Numbered from the stretch's first letter, positions 55,111 to 63,463 are shown. The stretch is DNA of 64,000 nucleotides from JAVBTR01 sp031556065 (GCA_031556065.1 JAVBTR010000001.1:1-64000), one strand, 5' to 3'. Numbers and translations: made by a program. The notes: a model not told the origin generated them from the sequence alone.

Positions 55111-55139
55111 ATTTTAATCCGTTTGACCATAATTGTCAA
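55111..55139 (-). promoter_or_regulatory. Strong promoter of the GH127 operon
   Basis: On the minus strand a perfect TTGACA (55134-55139), a 17-base spacer and TAAAAT (55111-55116). A TTGAC (55123-55127) / GTCAA (55135-55139) inverted repeat overlaps the -35 region, and TTAATCA (55147-55153), the half-site of the LacI dyad, lies just upstream. Confidence 0.7.
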
Positions 55140-55221
55140 TATGTTTTTAATCATTTTTTTCATTTTGTGATAAATGTTTTTTCCTGACACATATGCTCAA
55201 AAAACGTTCGCAATTCTGTTG

Positions 55222-55250
55222 TTGCAAGATAAAACGGCTTTTGATATAAT
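55222..55250 (+). promoter_or_regulatory. Promoter of the LacI-type regulator
   Basis: TTGCAA (55222-55227), a 17-base spacer and perfect TATAAT (55245-55250), 31 bases before the start codon. Confidence 0.7.
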
Positions 55251-55267
55251 GATTAACGTATTAATCA
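55250..55267. promoter_or_regulatory. LacI-family operator overlapping the regulator's own promoter
   Basis: TGATTAA (55250-55256), CGTA, TTAATCA (55261-55267): a perfect 7-base dyad starting at the last base of the -10 box and covering the likely transcription start. Fits autorepression by the LacI-type protein. Confidence 0.65.
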
Positions 55268-55281
55268 CATTGAGGTGAACA

Positions 55282-56292
55282 ATGATTACATTATCCGACA
55301 TCGCCGCCGAATTGGGTGTCTCCACCGCGACAGTTTCCAACGCTCTTAAAGGGAAGGGCCGCATTGCCCCAGACAAGCGCCTGCTTATTCAAAAAACAGC
55401 CGCCGATATGGGCTATGTACTCAGCGGAAGCTCAGGAAATCCAGAAGACAACATTGTTATTATCACAGAACAATCCGACGTCAACTTTTGCAGTGAGATT
55501 CTGCGCGGTATTGTAAAAGAATCCCAAAAAAGCGAAAGCCTTTACCCCATATACGATCTGGGCATTCTGACACGTGGCATCAAAAGAGAAGCAGATGGGA
55601 AGACCTTGGCCCAGCCCATGCAAAAAGTGTTGGACAAGCTACCGCCCTATACGTCGGGTATCATTTATATATCCCAATACCCAAGGGATATCCATGGCCT
55701 GTTTGATGATGTTTCCATGCCGGTGCTGTTTGTCTTCGGCACCGGCGAAAAAGACCGCATCTCCATTAATTACAACGACCAGCAAGGTGCATTCCTTGCA
55801 GTAAGCCACCTGATCGCTGCTGGCCGAAAACGCATCGCCATGCTCAGCGGTCCTATCGATTCCAAATCCATGAATCACCGCTTATACGGCTACCAAAAAG
55901 CCCTTATCGAGCACAAAATGGTCTTCGATCCAACCTTGGTTTTAATCGGCGACTGGGAAATCGCCTCCGGCTATCAGCGCACACTGGAATTGCTTCAAAT
56001 GGAAAACCGCCCCGATGCCATTTTCGCGCAAAACGAAACCATTGCCCTTGGCGCCATGCGTGCGCTTTCAGCACACGGTCTCCGCGTTCCAGATGACATT
56101 GCCATCATCGGCTTTGATAACACCACCGTTGCCACAACTACCACCCCGGAGCTTAGCAGCGTATCGCCGCCTTTTTGCCAAATGGGCGAAACCGCCGTAC
56201 ACACCATGCGCGAGCTGCTTCGCGGCGAACATAATGGCTTAAGCAACAGCATCCTTCTTCCCTGTACCCTGATCCATCGCGAAAGCACCTGA
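55282..56292 (+). CDS. LacI family transcriptional regulator
   Basis: A 336-residue regulator of the LacI/GalR family with an N-terminal helix-turn-helix (ITLSDIAAELGVSTATVSNAL) and hinge, then a periplasmic-binding-like sugar sensor. Sensor segments include INYNDQQGAFLAVSHLIAAGRKRIAML, SGPIDSKSMNHRLYGYQKAL, DAIFAQNETIALGAMRAL and PDDIAIIGFDNT. It is divergent from the GH127 operon and sits behind its own operator, so it likely represses both until an arabinose-type ligand binds. GAGGTG lies upstream of the ATG. A terminator follows at 56315. Confidence 0.94.
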   Translation: MITLSDIAAELGVSTATVSNALKGKGRIAPDKRLLIQKTAADMGYVLSGSSGNPEDNIVIITEQSDVNFCSEILRGIVKESQKSESLYPIYDLGILTRGIKREADGKTLAQPMQKVLDKLPPYTSGIIYISQYPRDIHGLFDDVSMPVLFVFGTGEKDRISINYNDQQGAFLAVSHLIAAGRKRIAMLSGPIDSKSMNHRLYGYQKALIEHKMVFDPTLVLIGDWEIASGYQRTLELLQMENRPDAIFAQNETIALGAMRALSAHGLRVPDDIAIIGFDNTTVATTTTPELSSVSPPFCQMGETAVHTMRELLRGEHNGLSNSILLPCTLIHREST

Positions 56293-56314
56293 TTATCACA
56301 TATTAAAAACAAAG

Positions 56315-56355
56315 CATAAGCTCCTTGTAAGCGAGTGCAGGGAGCTTATGTTTTG
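56315..56355 (+). terminator. Terminator of the LacI-type gene
   Basis: CATAAGCTCC (56315-56324) pairs perfectly with GGAGCTTATG (56341-56350), followed by TTTTG. It lies about 20 bases after the stop codon. Confidence 0.75.
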
Positions 56356-56433
56356 CTCTGCAGCCAAAAGAATTGCGACCCCTCAAAAGTATTGCGGATT
56401 TACAATCTGGTCGATTATACATATACTTTCCAC

Positions 56434-56690
56434 ATGAACCAAGGCTGGTTAAACTGCCACCATTATCCTCATCATGAGGGTAGGCTCCCTTATGTCTATG
56501 GGGTTTGAAAAATCCTATTTGCTTCAAAACGATTTAAACAGCACTTGCTCCGAAACCATCGCCACCTATGTATACAAAATAAGCTTAGTAGGTTCTGCCC
56601 AACACAGCTATTCCGCGCCACCGGCTTTTTACACTCGCTGGTTAACTTGGTTTTGCTGGTAGGCTTTAACTGGCGGCTCAGGCATGGCAT
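56434..56690 (+). pseudogene. C-terminal remnant of an LplB-type permease
   Basis: One frame reads RVGSLMSMGFEKSYLLQN, DLNSTCSETIATYVYKISLV, GSAQHSYSAP, then shifts to a second frame with LVNLVLLVGFNW. This is the last ~75 residues of an LplB-type permease, compare KLMSIGFERPYILGN and LSVFVYRIGIQS in the intact gene at 43151. It lacks start, EAA loop and most helices. The frameshift lies near 56630. Confidence 0.75.
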
Positions 56691-56821
56691 CAGATGTGCA
56701 CCGAGCCACGTTGATAAAATACACTTCCATCATTGTAAGTGCCTTGCCAATGATGACCCTGTACCCTTTCATTCAAAAGCATTTTAAGAAAGGCGTTATG
56801 GCCGGCACCATTAAAGGTTGA
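56691..56821 (+). pseudogene. C-terminal remnant of an LplC-type permease
   Basis: The frame ending at 56821 reads SDVHRATLIKYTSIIVSALP, MMTLYPFIQKHFKKGVMAGT, IKG. This is the end of an LplC-type permease, compare IPIILVYPWLQKYFVKGVMIG at 42255. Everything upstream is lost and it is fused to the LplB scrap. Confidence 0.78.
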
Positions 56822-56846
56822 TTTATGCCTTTAAAAGGGTAAAATA

Positions 56847-56942
56847 GTAAAAGGAAGCTTTCAAAAAGAACTCAACGCCATAGGACTTGAAGCCTTGCAT
56901 GAAAGCGACCAACGCACTTATGACAACTACATGAGCCAGTGA
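56847..56942 (+). pseudogene. C-terminal remnant of a sugar-binding protein
   Basis: A frame ending at 56942 reads FQKELNAIGLEALHESDQRT followed by YDNYMSQ. It is typical of the last residues of LplA-type binding proteins, compare WLAAGGTEIMAEAQAIYDLY at 53493. Together with the two scraps before it, this outlines an lplB-lplC-binding-protein operon on the plus strand. The match is short. Confidence 0.55.
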
Positions 56943-56986
56943 TAAAGCCTAAAGGCCTGCCAAATCATAGGAAAGAGAGGCATACC

Positions 56987-58132
56987 ATGAACAGCGGATT
57001 CTATTCAAAGGCACTCCCCGATCCTTTTTTAAGGGAGGACGGCAGCCGGATCACCTCGCCCGATCATTGGGCTTCCCAGGCTATGTATATCCGGGAATTG
57101 GCGCAGCACCATATGTACGGCCAATGGCCGGGGAAAGTAAAATCGATTAAAGGGGATATAACACGAAAAGAGGTCTGCTACGATGGCAGCCTGGTCCGCA
57201 TGCGGGAATTCATCACGCTGACCATCGATGACCAATGGACAGTCAATGTGGAAATATACCGCCCTCTCTTGCCCCACAAGGTGCCCGTTATCGTATACAA
57301 TGCAAGCCGCCATTGGTTCCGTTCCCCCATTGAAAACGAAGTAACGGCAGCTGGCTATGCCATTGCCTCCTTTGACCGGGAAATGCTCGTGCCTGATTTA
57401 AGCCTGCCCCAAACCACCCAAAGGGCAAAAAATGCCTTTTATCCCACATTCAACTGCGGTGATATTATGGCATGGGCCTGGGGCCATAGCCTGGTAGCGG
57501 ATTACCTTGAAACCTGCAATTGGGTCGGTGAACTCATCTGTACCGGCCATTCGCGGGGCGGCAAAGCAGCCCTTTGCGCTGGCATAATGGACGACCGCTT
57601 TTGTATTGTGGCGCCTATTGGCTCCGGTTGTGGCGGCGCAGGCTCTGCCCGCTTCCTTGGCACCAGCGATGGCAGCCGCCAAGACCCCACCCGCTGCGAA
57701 ACCATTGGCAAAATGAAATCCCTCTTCCCCAGTTGGATGGGGGGCCACTACGGCGATTATGGTACCAAAGAGGAACCCTATCCAACCGGCGACGAAGTTT
57801 GCCGCTTCCCCCTTGACGCCCACATGCTGCGCGCTGCCTGTGCACCCAGGGCTGTGTTTAATTCGGAAGGCGATACAGATCACTGGTGCAACCTTTTTGG
57901 CACCCAGCTATGCTGGCAGGCCTCCCAAAAGGTGTTCGATTTTCTGGGTGTCCCCCAGCGAAACGGCTTTCACGTGCGTCCTGGCGGGCACGCATTCAAT
58001 GAAGCCGATTGGGCAGCACTGGTGGATTTTTGCGATATGGTTTTAGGCAAAAACCCTACCATGGTTCAAAAAAAACTAAACAAGCCTTATTTTGAAATTC
58101 AGGAGGATGATTATGCCCCTTGGGCCAAATAA
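56987..58132 (+). CDS. Alpha/beta hydrolase, glucuronoyl esterase-like (CE15-like)
   Basis: A 381-residue esterase of the CE15/acetyl-xylan-esterase-like group. The nucleophile serine is in CTGHSRGGKAALCAG (GHSRGG instead of GCSRxGK). Near the end HVRPGGHAFNEADW holds the likely catalytic histidine, and FNSEGDTDHWCNLFGTQ precedes it. No signal peptide, so it acts on imported oligosaccharides, perhaps removing methyl or acyl esters from glucuronic acid side groups. AGAGAGG lies 6 bases before the ATG at 56987. It was probably the last gene of the now decayed lplB-lplC-binding-protein operon. Confidence 0.82.
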   Translation: MNSGFYSKALPDPFLREDGSRITSPDHWASQAMYIRELAQHHMYGQWPGKVKSIKGDITRKEVCYDGSLVRMREFITLTIDDQWTVNVEIYRPLLPHKVPVIVYNASRHWFRSPIENEVTAAGYAIASFDREMLVPDLSLPQTTQRAKNAFYPTFNCGDIMAWAWGHSLVADYLETCNWVGELICTGHSRGGKAALCAGIMDDRFCIVAPIGSGCGGAGSARFLGTSDGSRQDPTRCETIGKMKSLFPSWMGGHYGDYGTKEEPYPTGDEVCRFPLDAHMLRAACAPRAVFNSEGDTDHWCNLFGTQLCWQASQKVFDFLGVPQRNGFHVRPGGHAFNEADWAALVDFCDMVLGKNPTMVQKKLNKPYFEIQEDDYAPWAK

Positions 58133-58156
58133 ACCAAGTGGAATGACACACAGGCG

Positions 58157-58175
58157 GGCACGTTTTTCGCGTGCC
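58157..58175 (+). terminator. Weak hairpin after the esterase gene
   Basis: GGCACG (58157-58162) and CGTGCC (58170-58175) form a 6-base stem with a T-rich loop, 25 bases after the esterase stop. There is no T run behind it, so a terminator role is tentative. Confidence 0.3.
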
Positions 58176-58203
58176 GTCCAACCTTTCAGAAGGTATTTTC
58201 ACT

Positions 58204-58377
58204 ATGAAATCCACCAAATCCCAGCCGTTTTGGATTGCTGCGAAAACGACCATACCCTTTCCCGCAAATCCGTTATTGAGGGGCCACGGCGGTAACCTGG
58301 ATGTGCAAGAAATGGGCTGTATGCTTTCTGCCAGCTATGCTCCCCTCAGTATTCAGCCAGCCTTTCAAACCCGATAG
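58204..58377 (+). other. Unassigned 57-codon frame, possible gene remnant
   Basis: The frame starts MKSTKSQPFWIAAKTTIPFP with AGAAGG 10 bases upstream and contains GGNLDVQEMGCMLSASYAPL. I recognise no family. It follows the esterase in the decayed operon zone, so it may be the beginning of a truncated gene. The 232-base gap holds nothing else apart from the hairpin. Confidence 0.2.
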
Positions 58378-59246
58378 ACGCCCTTAATCCTTGTGGTGGC
58401 ACGGCCGCCAAACTGCAAGCGGCCATCCATTACCCGCAGCTGCACCGCATTGTACTCTCGGTCTGAACCGCCCTGTTCAATCATTACAGGTCGCCCGTCC
58501 CACAGCCCATTTTTTATCATATAGCTGCCAAAGGCACTGTTGCCAGAGCCTGTGGCTGGGTCTTCCAAATAACCAAAGCGCGGAGCAAATACCCTTGTAT
58601 GGGCAACAGCCTCCTTGTTCACTGTTTCCATACAATAAATAAGTATAATATCTATTTCACTTTCTTCACAAAAACGTTTCAAGCTATGTTCCAAAGGGAA
58701 CAGCTCAACCTCGTGTTTAAACTGAGATATGGGGATGATCAGCGTACGCAGGCCTGCGTCAATCACATCAATCGGCTTTTCCCGGTTAATGCCGCCAATA
58801 GGCAAATCTAAGGCCTTTGCGATATCACTTTCATTCAATTGCGTACCAATGTGCTGGGCTTGAGGCGCGTCGATAAATACCGCATCATGCTGGGCGATTT
58901 CATTATAAGCGCAAAGCAGGCCCTTTTGCGCTGTGTGAAGGTGTATTTGCTTTTGCTGCATAAGGCTTGGGTTTTCCCTTATCAGTCCATAGAGGCACGC
59001 CACAGTACCATGACCGCAAAATGCCACCTGGCATTCAGAAGAATAATAGGCAAGCCAAACGCTTGATTCGTTCATCTGTTGGCAAAACACCATTTCCGAT
59101 ACGAAACCCTTGTGCTGCCTGGCAATCTCCTGCATCTGGGCATCGGTAAGCGCGTGCTTATCCTCCAGCCATATGCATGCCGCAGGATTACCCAATGAAG
59201 AACCGAAAGTAAAAGCATCCATTTTTCGGTATTGGTATTCTTTCAT
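58365..59246 (-). CDS. PhzF family isomerase/epimerase
   Basis: A 293-residue cytoplasmic protein of the PhzF/diaminopimelate-epimerase-like fold. The start KMDAFTFGSSLGNPAACIWL is typical, as are SECQVAFCGHGTVACLYGL and RYLEDPATGSGNSAFGSYMI (here RFGYLEDPATGSGNSAFG), where DPATGSGNSA is the family active loop. Catalytic glutamate of PhzF is in the N-terminal part and is not obvious here. Members outside phenazine producers are of unknown substrate. The ATG at 59246 has AAGGAGA 9 bases upstream. It is divergent from the winged-helix gene at 59413. Confidence 0.88.
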   Translation of the reverse strand: MKEYQYRKMDAFTFGSSLGNPAACIWLEDKHALTDAQMQEIARQHKGFVSEMVFCQQMNESSVWLAYYSSECQVAFCGHGTVACLYGLIRENPSLMQQKQIHLHTAQKGLLCAYNEIAQHDAVFIDAPQAQHIGTQLNESDIAKALDLPIGGINREKPIDVIDAGLRTLIIPISQFKHEVELFPLEHSLKRFCEESEIDIILIYCMETVNKEAVAHTRVFAPRFGYLEDPATGSGNSAFGSYMIKNGLWDGRPVMIEQGGSDREYNAVQLRVMDGRLQFGGRATTRIKGVYRV

Positions 59247-59355
59247 AGGGCATCTTCTCCTTTTGCTTGAATCTATTTTCAACTCCCGCCATTTTAACAT
59301 GCCGTAACCCTGATGTAAACAAGCGTAGCAGAGGCCGCCGCCCGTATCGGCTGGC

Positions 59356-59392
59356 ATTTATGGCCTGATTGTGCTATACTCTGGCCATAAAT
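59356..59392. promoter_or_regulatory. 10-base inverted repeat flanking the -10 of the AlkZ-like gene
   Basis: ATTTATGGCC (59356-59365) and GGCCATAAAT (59383-59392) are perfect arms, 17 bases apart, and TATACT (59375-59380) lies between them as a likely -10. No good -35 was found. The layout fits a regulator that grips both sides of the promoter. Confidence 0.55.
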
Positions 59393-59412
59393 CTATTTTA
59401 AAGAGGATAAAT

Positions 59413-60408
59413 GTGTTTAAAATGAATTTAAGCGAACGAATCATTCGCCAGCGGATGCATGGGCTGTACCTGTCCCGAAGCTGCGAGGATATCTACACCC
59501 TTTCTCATGAACTGCTGGGGCTGCATAGCTGGTTTTACCGCAACGTGCCCTTTTCCGCACTGATTCGCGGGGCGGATATAAACGGTTGGAAAACAGATTT
59601 GACTAAAACCTGGCTCTACCGAGGAACCTTGCATGCCGTGGTGTACGAGGATTTGCCGCAGTTGCTGGCCCTCCATCCTGGCGACTCCTACCTTGCGCGC
59701 TATTTTGGCCAGGAAACGGTTGAAAGCATGGCCAGCGAGGTTCTGCGCTATATGGAGGATGGGGTCTATTCCCGCGCTGAATTCCGCCGCATTTTCGCGG
59801 CATCCTATGACGCAAACGTGGTCGATGCTATGTTTTCACCCTGGGGCGGCATTTTTGTACATCTGGCCAGACTTGGCAAAGTCGCCTTTCGGGATATGGC
59901 CAGCCGGGATTTCGATCTGATATCCGCGGAACCAACCCAAACCTTCGACGAGGTATTGCCTCAGCTGCTCCGCAACTATTTCACCGTGTACGGCCCAGCA
60001 ACGCTGGGAGATGCGGCGTTGTTTTTCGGTCTTTGGAAAGACCAAGTTAACAAGCTGCGTAAATTACCCCTTGATGAATTTGATTGCTTTGAATTCGATG
60101 GCAGCCGCTATTACCATTGCGGTGAGCCAGATATGGCCGATATTCCGGAAATGACTCTGCTTTCAGGCTTTGATCCATTTGTCGTATCCTATTGCGAAAG
60201 AAGCATAGTACTGCCGGCTGAATACAAAAGCAAGGTAATTTTGAAGTCTGGCATATGTAACCCTACCATCGCGTTAAACGGCCACGTAGCCGGGATTTGG
60301 AACATAAAAAACCACGAGCCCATGGTCGAATTTTTCGCCCCTCAACCCAGCCAGCTTACATCGGCTGCACTGGACAAGGTGGATGCCATCCGGTGGCGGG
60401 TAAGGTAA
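59413..60408 (+). CDS. Winged-helix DNA-binding protein, AlkZ-like (HTH_42) without the QxQ motif
   Basis: A 331-residue protein of the HTH_42/AlkZ superfamily, whose AlkZ members excise interstrand crosslinks and alkylated bases. It has the N-terminal LLGLHSWFYRN segment, LTKTWLYRGTLHAV, and the tail LSGFDPFVVSYCERS and EPMVEFFAPQ. In AlkZ the segment after LLGL carries the catalytic QxQ; here it reads HSW, so glycosylase activity of that type is doubtful. I start it at the GTG at 59413 because AGAGGA lies 5-6 bases upstream. It is followed by a terminator at 60500. Confidence 0.8.
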   Translation: MFKMNLSERIIRQRMHGLYLSRSCEDIYTLSHELLGLHSWFYRNVPFSALIRGADINGWKTDLTKTWLYRGTLHAVVYEDLPQLLALHPGDSYLARYFGQETVESMASEVLRYMEDGVYSRAEFRRIFAASYDANVVDAMFSPWGGIFVHLARLGKVAFRDMASRDFDLISAEPTQTFDEVLPQLLRNYFTVYGPATLGDAALFFGLWKDQVNKLRKLPLDEFDCFEFDGSRYYHCGEPDMADIPEMTLLSGFDPFVVSYCERSIVLPAEYKSKVILKSGICNPTIALNGHVAGIWNIKNHEPMVEFFAPQPSQLTSAALDKVDAIRWRVR

Positions 60409-60453
60409 TTGGCTTGCCATTTGCCGTTTTTCGCAATGCTGCAGCCTGCAAAA

Positions 60454-60484
60454 AACCCGTTCCCGGTTGTGCCGAAAACGGGTT
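60454..60484 (-). terminator. Terminator of the PBP1A gene
   Basis: AACCCGTT (60454-60461) and AACGGGTT (60477-60484) pair perfectly. On the minus strand six T follow the stem. It is about 40 bases after the PBP stop. Confidence 0.65.
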
Positions 60485-60499
60485 CCTCAATTGACTGAG

Positions 60500-60528
60500 A
60501 AGAGCAGCTCATCTGCTCTTATTTTATT
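60500..60528 (+). terminator. Terminator of the AlkZ-like gene
   Basis: AAGAGCAG (60500-60507) and CTGCTCTT (60513-60520) pair perfectly, followed on the plus strand by ATTTTATT. The T-rich tail overlaps the PBP stop region. Confidence 0.65.
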
Positions 60529-63403
60529 GTGCCATCATCTGGGTTAAATAGCTCATGGCGGAGGTTAAGGTGGAGGTGGATACATCCGTTTGGTTCAGCG
60601 CACCCTGCAGGTTTTGAATCGCGCCCAAGAGATTGTTGTAACTATCGGACCCAACCTCCATGTTATTCAGCCGCTCCTGGGCCGAAACAAGAAGCCGTTC
60701 CGCATCGGGGCGAAGGGTGTTTTCTACAACGTAACTGGAACCTTGGGCGGTATTGGCATTGTGAATATTGCATGCCACAGTAAGGTTCAGGGCGTTGTTT
60801 TGGTTGGCATCGCCAGAATACCTTAAGGTAGAGAAGGCGCCAAGGTATTTGGTAAGGGTATCGTTGTACTTGGTGCCAATCAAGTCGTAGAGAGGATGGC
60901 CCTTGGGAATAATGACCACGCCCCGGGTTTGAATGGCGTAGTTGGGGCAATATTCTGTGGCCAGCATACCGCTTTCGGTGCAGACTGTCATGGTTTTGTG
61001 CATCTGGCACTCGGTAATCGGCTTGGAACTGGCAGCCCAATAATCGGTTACGGTACCGTATTTGTTCAGATCGCTCTTTTGGCAGGCGGCGGTGGCCAGT
61101 TGGCCCGACACCACGCAGGTGGTAACCTTTACCAGGCCGTAATCCTCCGCGCTGCCTTCTAAAATATCTTTGTTGGGCAGGTCTTTGTGAATCTTGGTCA
61201 TATAGCTCTTCCAAATGGGAATAGCGCCGTTGCCGCCAGTGGTTTTGGAAGACAGAGGTTTATAGTTATCGTGACCTACCCAGATTGAAGAAACATAGTA
61301 GCCCGTCATGCCGCAGAAGAACACGCCCCGCTGGTCGGAGTTGGTGCCTGTTTTGCCACCGACGGTTTGGCCGCTTAGCTTAGCTGCGGTACCGGTACCG
61401 GACGAAACAGCGGTTTTAAGCATATCCACGATCATATAGGCAGTGGAAGGTTTGAACACCTGCCGGCGTATCTGCCGCTGATGGCTATCCCAGACAACGT
61501 TGCCGTTGGAATCGGATATGCCAAGGAACGAAAGAGGCTCTTGATACACCCCTCCATTGGCTAATACACCAAAGGCAACCGCCATCTGCACGGGGGTAAT
61601 GCCGCTGGAGCCTAAAGACAGTCCATAGGGCGTGGCATCGATATTGGCCTTATCTATGCCCATTTGCAAAAGGTAATCCACAGAACGATCCACACCCACC
61701 ATGGTCATCAAGGTTTGGGCGGCGGCGGTGTTGTGGGAATTGTTCATGGCGTTTCGCAGGGTTTCGGGGCCGGTGTAGCCACCGCCGCCGTAGTTTTGCG
61801 GCCAGTAATCTTCGCCCTTGGAATTTTTCCAGCCGGAAATGGGCACGGGCATATTAAACACCACCGAAGCGGGAGAACCGCCCAGTTCAATGGCCGGAGC
61901 GTACACAGCAATAGGCTTAATAGAGGAGCCTACAGGCATTTTCATATCCGTCGCCCGGTTCAGGGTCTTTTTTTGTGTAGGCCGCGTACGTCCGCCTACA
62001 ATGGCTTTCAGTTCCCCTGTACGGTAATCTAATACCACTGCGGCGGCCTGGGGCTGGACGATTTCGGTATAGGTGCCGTCGGCATTACGGGAACGGTAGA
62101 CCTTGTCGGCAGGGTCACGGGTTTTGGGGTAGCTGTCATGGTTTTCCAGGGTGGATTCCACGGTTTCTTGAATATCCGTATCGATGGCCAGACGCACACG
62201 GTAGCCGCCAGTGCGGAATTTCTGTTCCATTTTATAGCGGTTTTCCGTAGTGTTATCAAGCTTTTCCAACGTGAGGAACGCATCCACAATATCCTTTACG
62301 GCATATTCCACATAATGGGCGTATTTATACATGCCAGTGCCTTCCGCAGGCGCTGTTTGCAAAACGCTGGCGGTAGCCGGGTTCAGGGCATCTTCATATT
62401 GCTGCTTGGTAATGAATTGGCTATCGTACATACAGCGCAAAACATAGTTGGTACGGTTGTTGGTAATGGCGGCGTAATCCACCGTATCGGTGTTCTCCCG
62501 CAGATAGAAATTACGGCGGGGGTTATAGTAGTAGGGGTTTCTTGTCATCCCTGCCAGCATGGCGCATTCGCGAAGGGTAAGGTCCTTTAAGGCCTTGCCA
62601 AAATAGCCGTTGGCGGCCACCTGCACACCATAATAGTTTTCGCCTAAATAAATGGTATTTAAATAGGCTTCCAAAATTTCCGATTTTTCATAGGTGGCTT
62701 CCAATTGCATGGCCAGGTAGGCTTCTTGAATCTTGCGCTTATAGCTTTGCTCATCAGATAAAATGGTTTGCTTAATGAGCTGCTGGGTAATGGTGGAACC
62801 ACCTTGGGTGGATGAAGAAGACAGGTTGGATACAAAGGCGCCAACGATACGCTTTAAGTCCACCCCATTATGGGTGAAGAAGCGGCCATCCTCACAGGCC
62901 ACAAAAGCGTTTTGCAAATAGGTGGGCATGGCGCTGATGGAAACCATGATCCGGTTTTCAACACCCTTGTACTCGGTGATCAGATTGCCGTTGGCATCGT
63001 AAATGAAGGAGGTTTGCGCCTGTTCATCCAGTTTGGCCAAATCCAGCGTTGGCGCGGTTTCCACATAGCCCTTGGCAATGCCAACCACCACCCCCACCGC
63101 GCATAACCCGGCGACGACCACCAGCAAAACCAAAAACCGAACCGCGTTGACAAAAACCGACAGCCCGAAGTTGGGTTTTCTGGTACGGGGTTTAAAGATG
63201 GTGCGGCGGTAAATCTTTTCTTCCGGTTCTTCATAAACCAGATCGTCTTCATAGTATTCTTCCTGGTATTCTTCCTCGTAGGGAACCGTTTCCCCCTCAT
63301 AAGGCTGATCGTAGAGGGAACGGGCATCATATGTATTGGCGGTTTCGCCTTGAGTGTATTGTTCTTCCCCATTATTCTGCGGGGGTTGCTTGTACCTTGC
63401 CAA
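60524..63403 (-). CDS. Class A penicillin-binding protein (PBP1A type)
   Basis: A 959-residue bifunctional peptidoglycan synthase. A glutamine- and tyrosine-rich cytoplasmic N-terminus (YEEEYQEEYYEDDLVYEEPEE) precedes one membrane helix (FLVLLVVVAGLCAVGVVVGI). The GT51 transglycosylase has EDGRFFTHNGVDLKRI and GGSTITQQLIKQTI. The transpeptidase has the SxxK serine in PVGSSIKPIA, SxN as NSHNTAA, and KTG in VGGKTGTNSD. The C-terminal part contains several cysteines and ends in a helical region. The start is TTG at 63403, with GGGAGG 7 bases upstream; a longer frame would overlap the promoter. It is divergent from yunB. Confidence 0.95.
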   Translation of the reverse strand: MARYKQPPQNNGEEQYTQGETANTYDARSLYDQPYEGETVPYEEEYQEEYYEDDLVYEEPEEKIYRRTIFKPRTRKPNFGLSVFVNAVRFLVLLVVVAGLCAVGVVVGIAKGYVETAPTLDLAKLDEQAQTSFIYDANGNLITEYKGVENRIMVSISAMPTYLQNAFVACEDGRFFTHNGVDLKRIVGAFVSNLSSSSTQGGSTITQQLIKQTILSDEQSYKRKIQEAYLAMQLEATYEKSEILEAYLNTIYLGENYYGVQVAANGYFGKALKDLTLRECAMLAGMTRNPYYYNPRRNFYLRENTDTVDYAAITNNRTNYVLRCMYDSQFITKQQYEDALNPATASVLQTAPAEGTGMYKYAHYVEYAVKDIVDAFLTLEKLDNTTENRYKMEQKFRTGGYRVRLAIDTDIQETVESTLENHDSYPKTRDPADKVYRSRNADGTYTEIVQPQAAAVVLDYRTGELKAIVGGRTRPTQKKTLNRATDMKMPVGSSIKPIAVYAPAIELGGSPASVVFNMPVPISGWKNSKGEDYWPQNYGGGGYTGPETLRNAMNNSHNTAAAQTLMTMVGVDRSVDYLLQMGIDKANIDATPYGLSLGSSGITPVQMAVAFGVLANGGVYQEPLSFLGISDSNGNVVWDSHQRQIRRQVFKPSTAYMIVDMLKTAVSSGTGTAAKLSGQTVGGKTGTNSDQRGVFFCGMTGYYVSSIWVGHDNYKPLSSKTTGGNGAIPIWKSYMTKIHKDLPNKDILEGSAEDYGLVKVTTCVVSGQLATAACQKSDLNKYGTVTDYWAASSKPITECQMHKTMTVCTESGMLATEYCPNYAIQTRGVVIIPKGHPLYDLIGTKYNDTLTKYLGAFSTLRYSGDANQNNALNLTVACNIHNANTAQGSSYVVENTLRPDAERLLVSAQERLNNMEVGSDSYNNLLGAIQNLQGALNQTDVSTSTLTSAMSYLTQMMAQ

Positions 63404-63437
63404 TGGATCGCCTCCCGGATATAAATTGATCCTTTTG

Positions 63438-63463
63438 ATTATAACACATTTTTGCCTTGGAGT
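63438..63463 (-). promoter_or_regulatory. Putative promoter of the PBP1A gene
   Basis: On the minus strand a perfect TATAAT (63438-63443), about 35 bases before the TTG start. The -35 side is weak (TGTACT or TTGTAC, 17-18 bases upstream). Confidence 0.45.
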
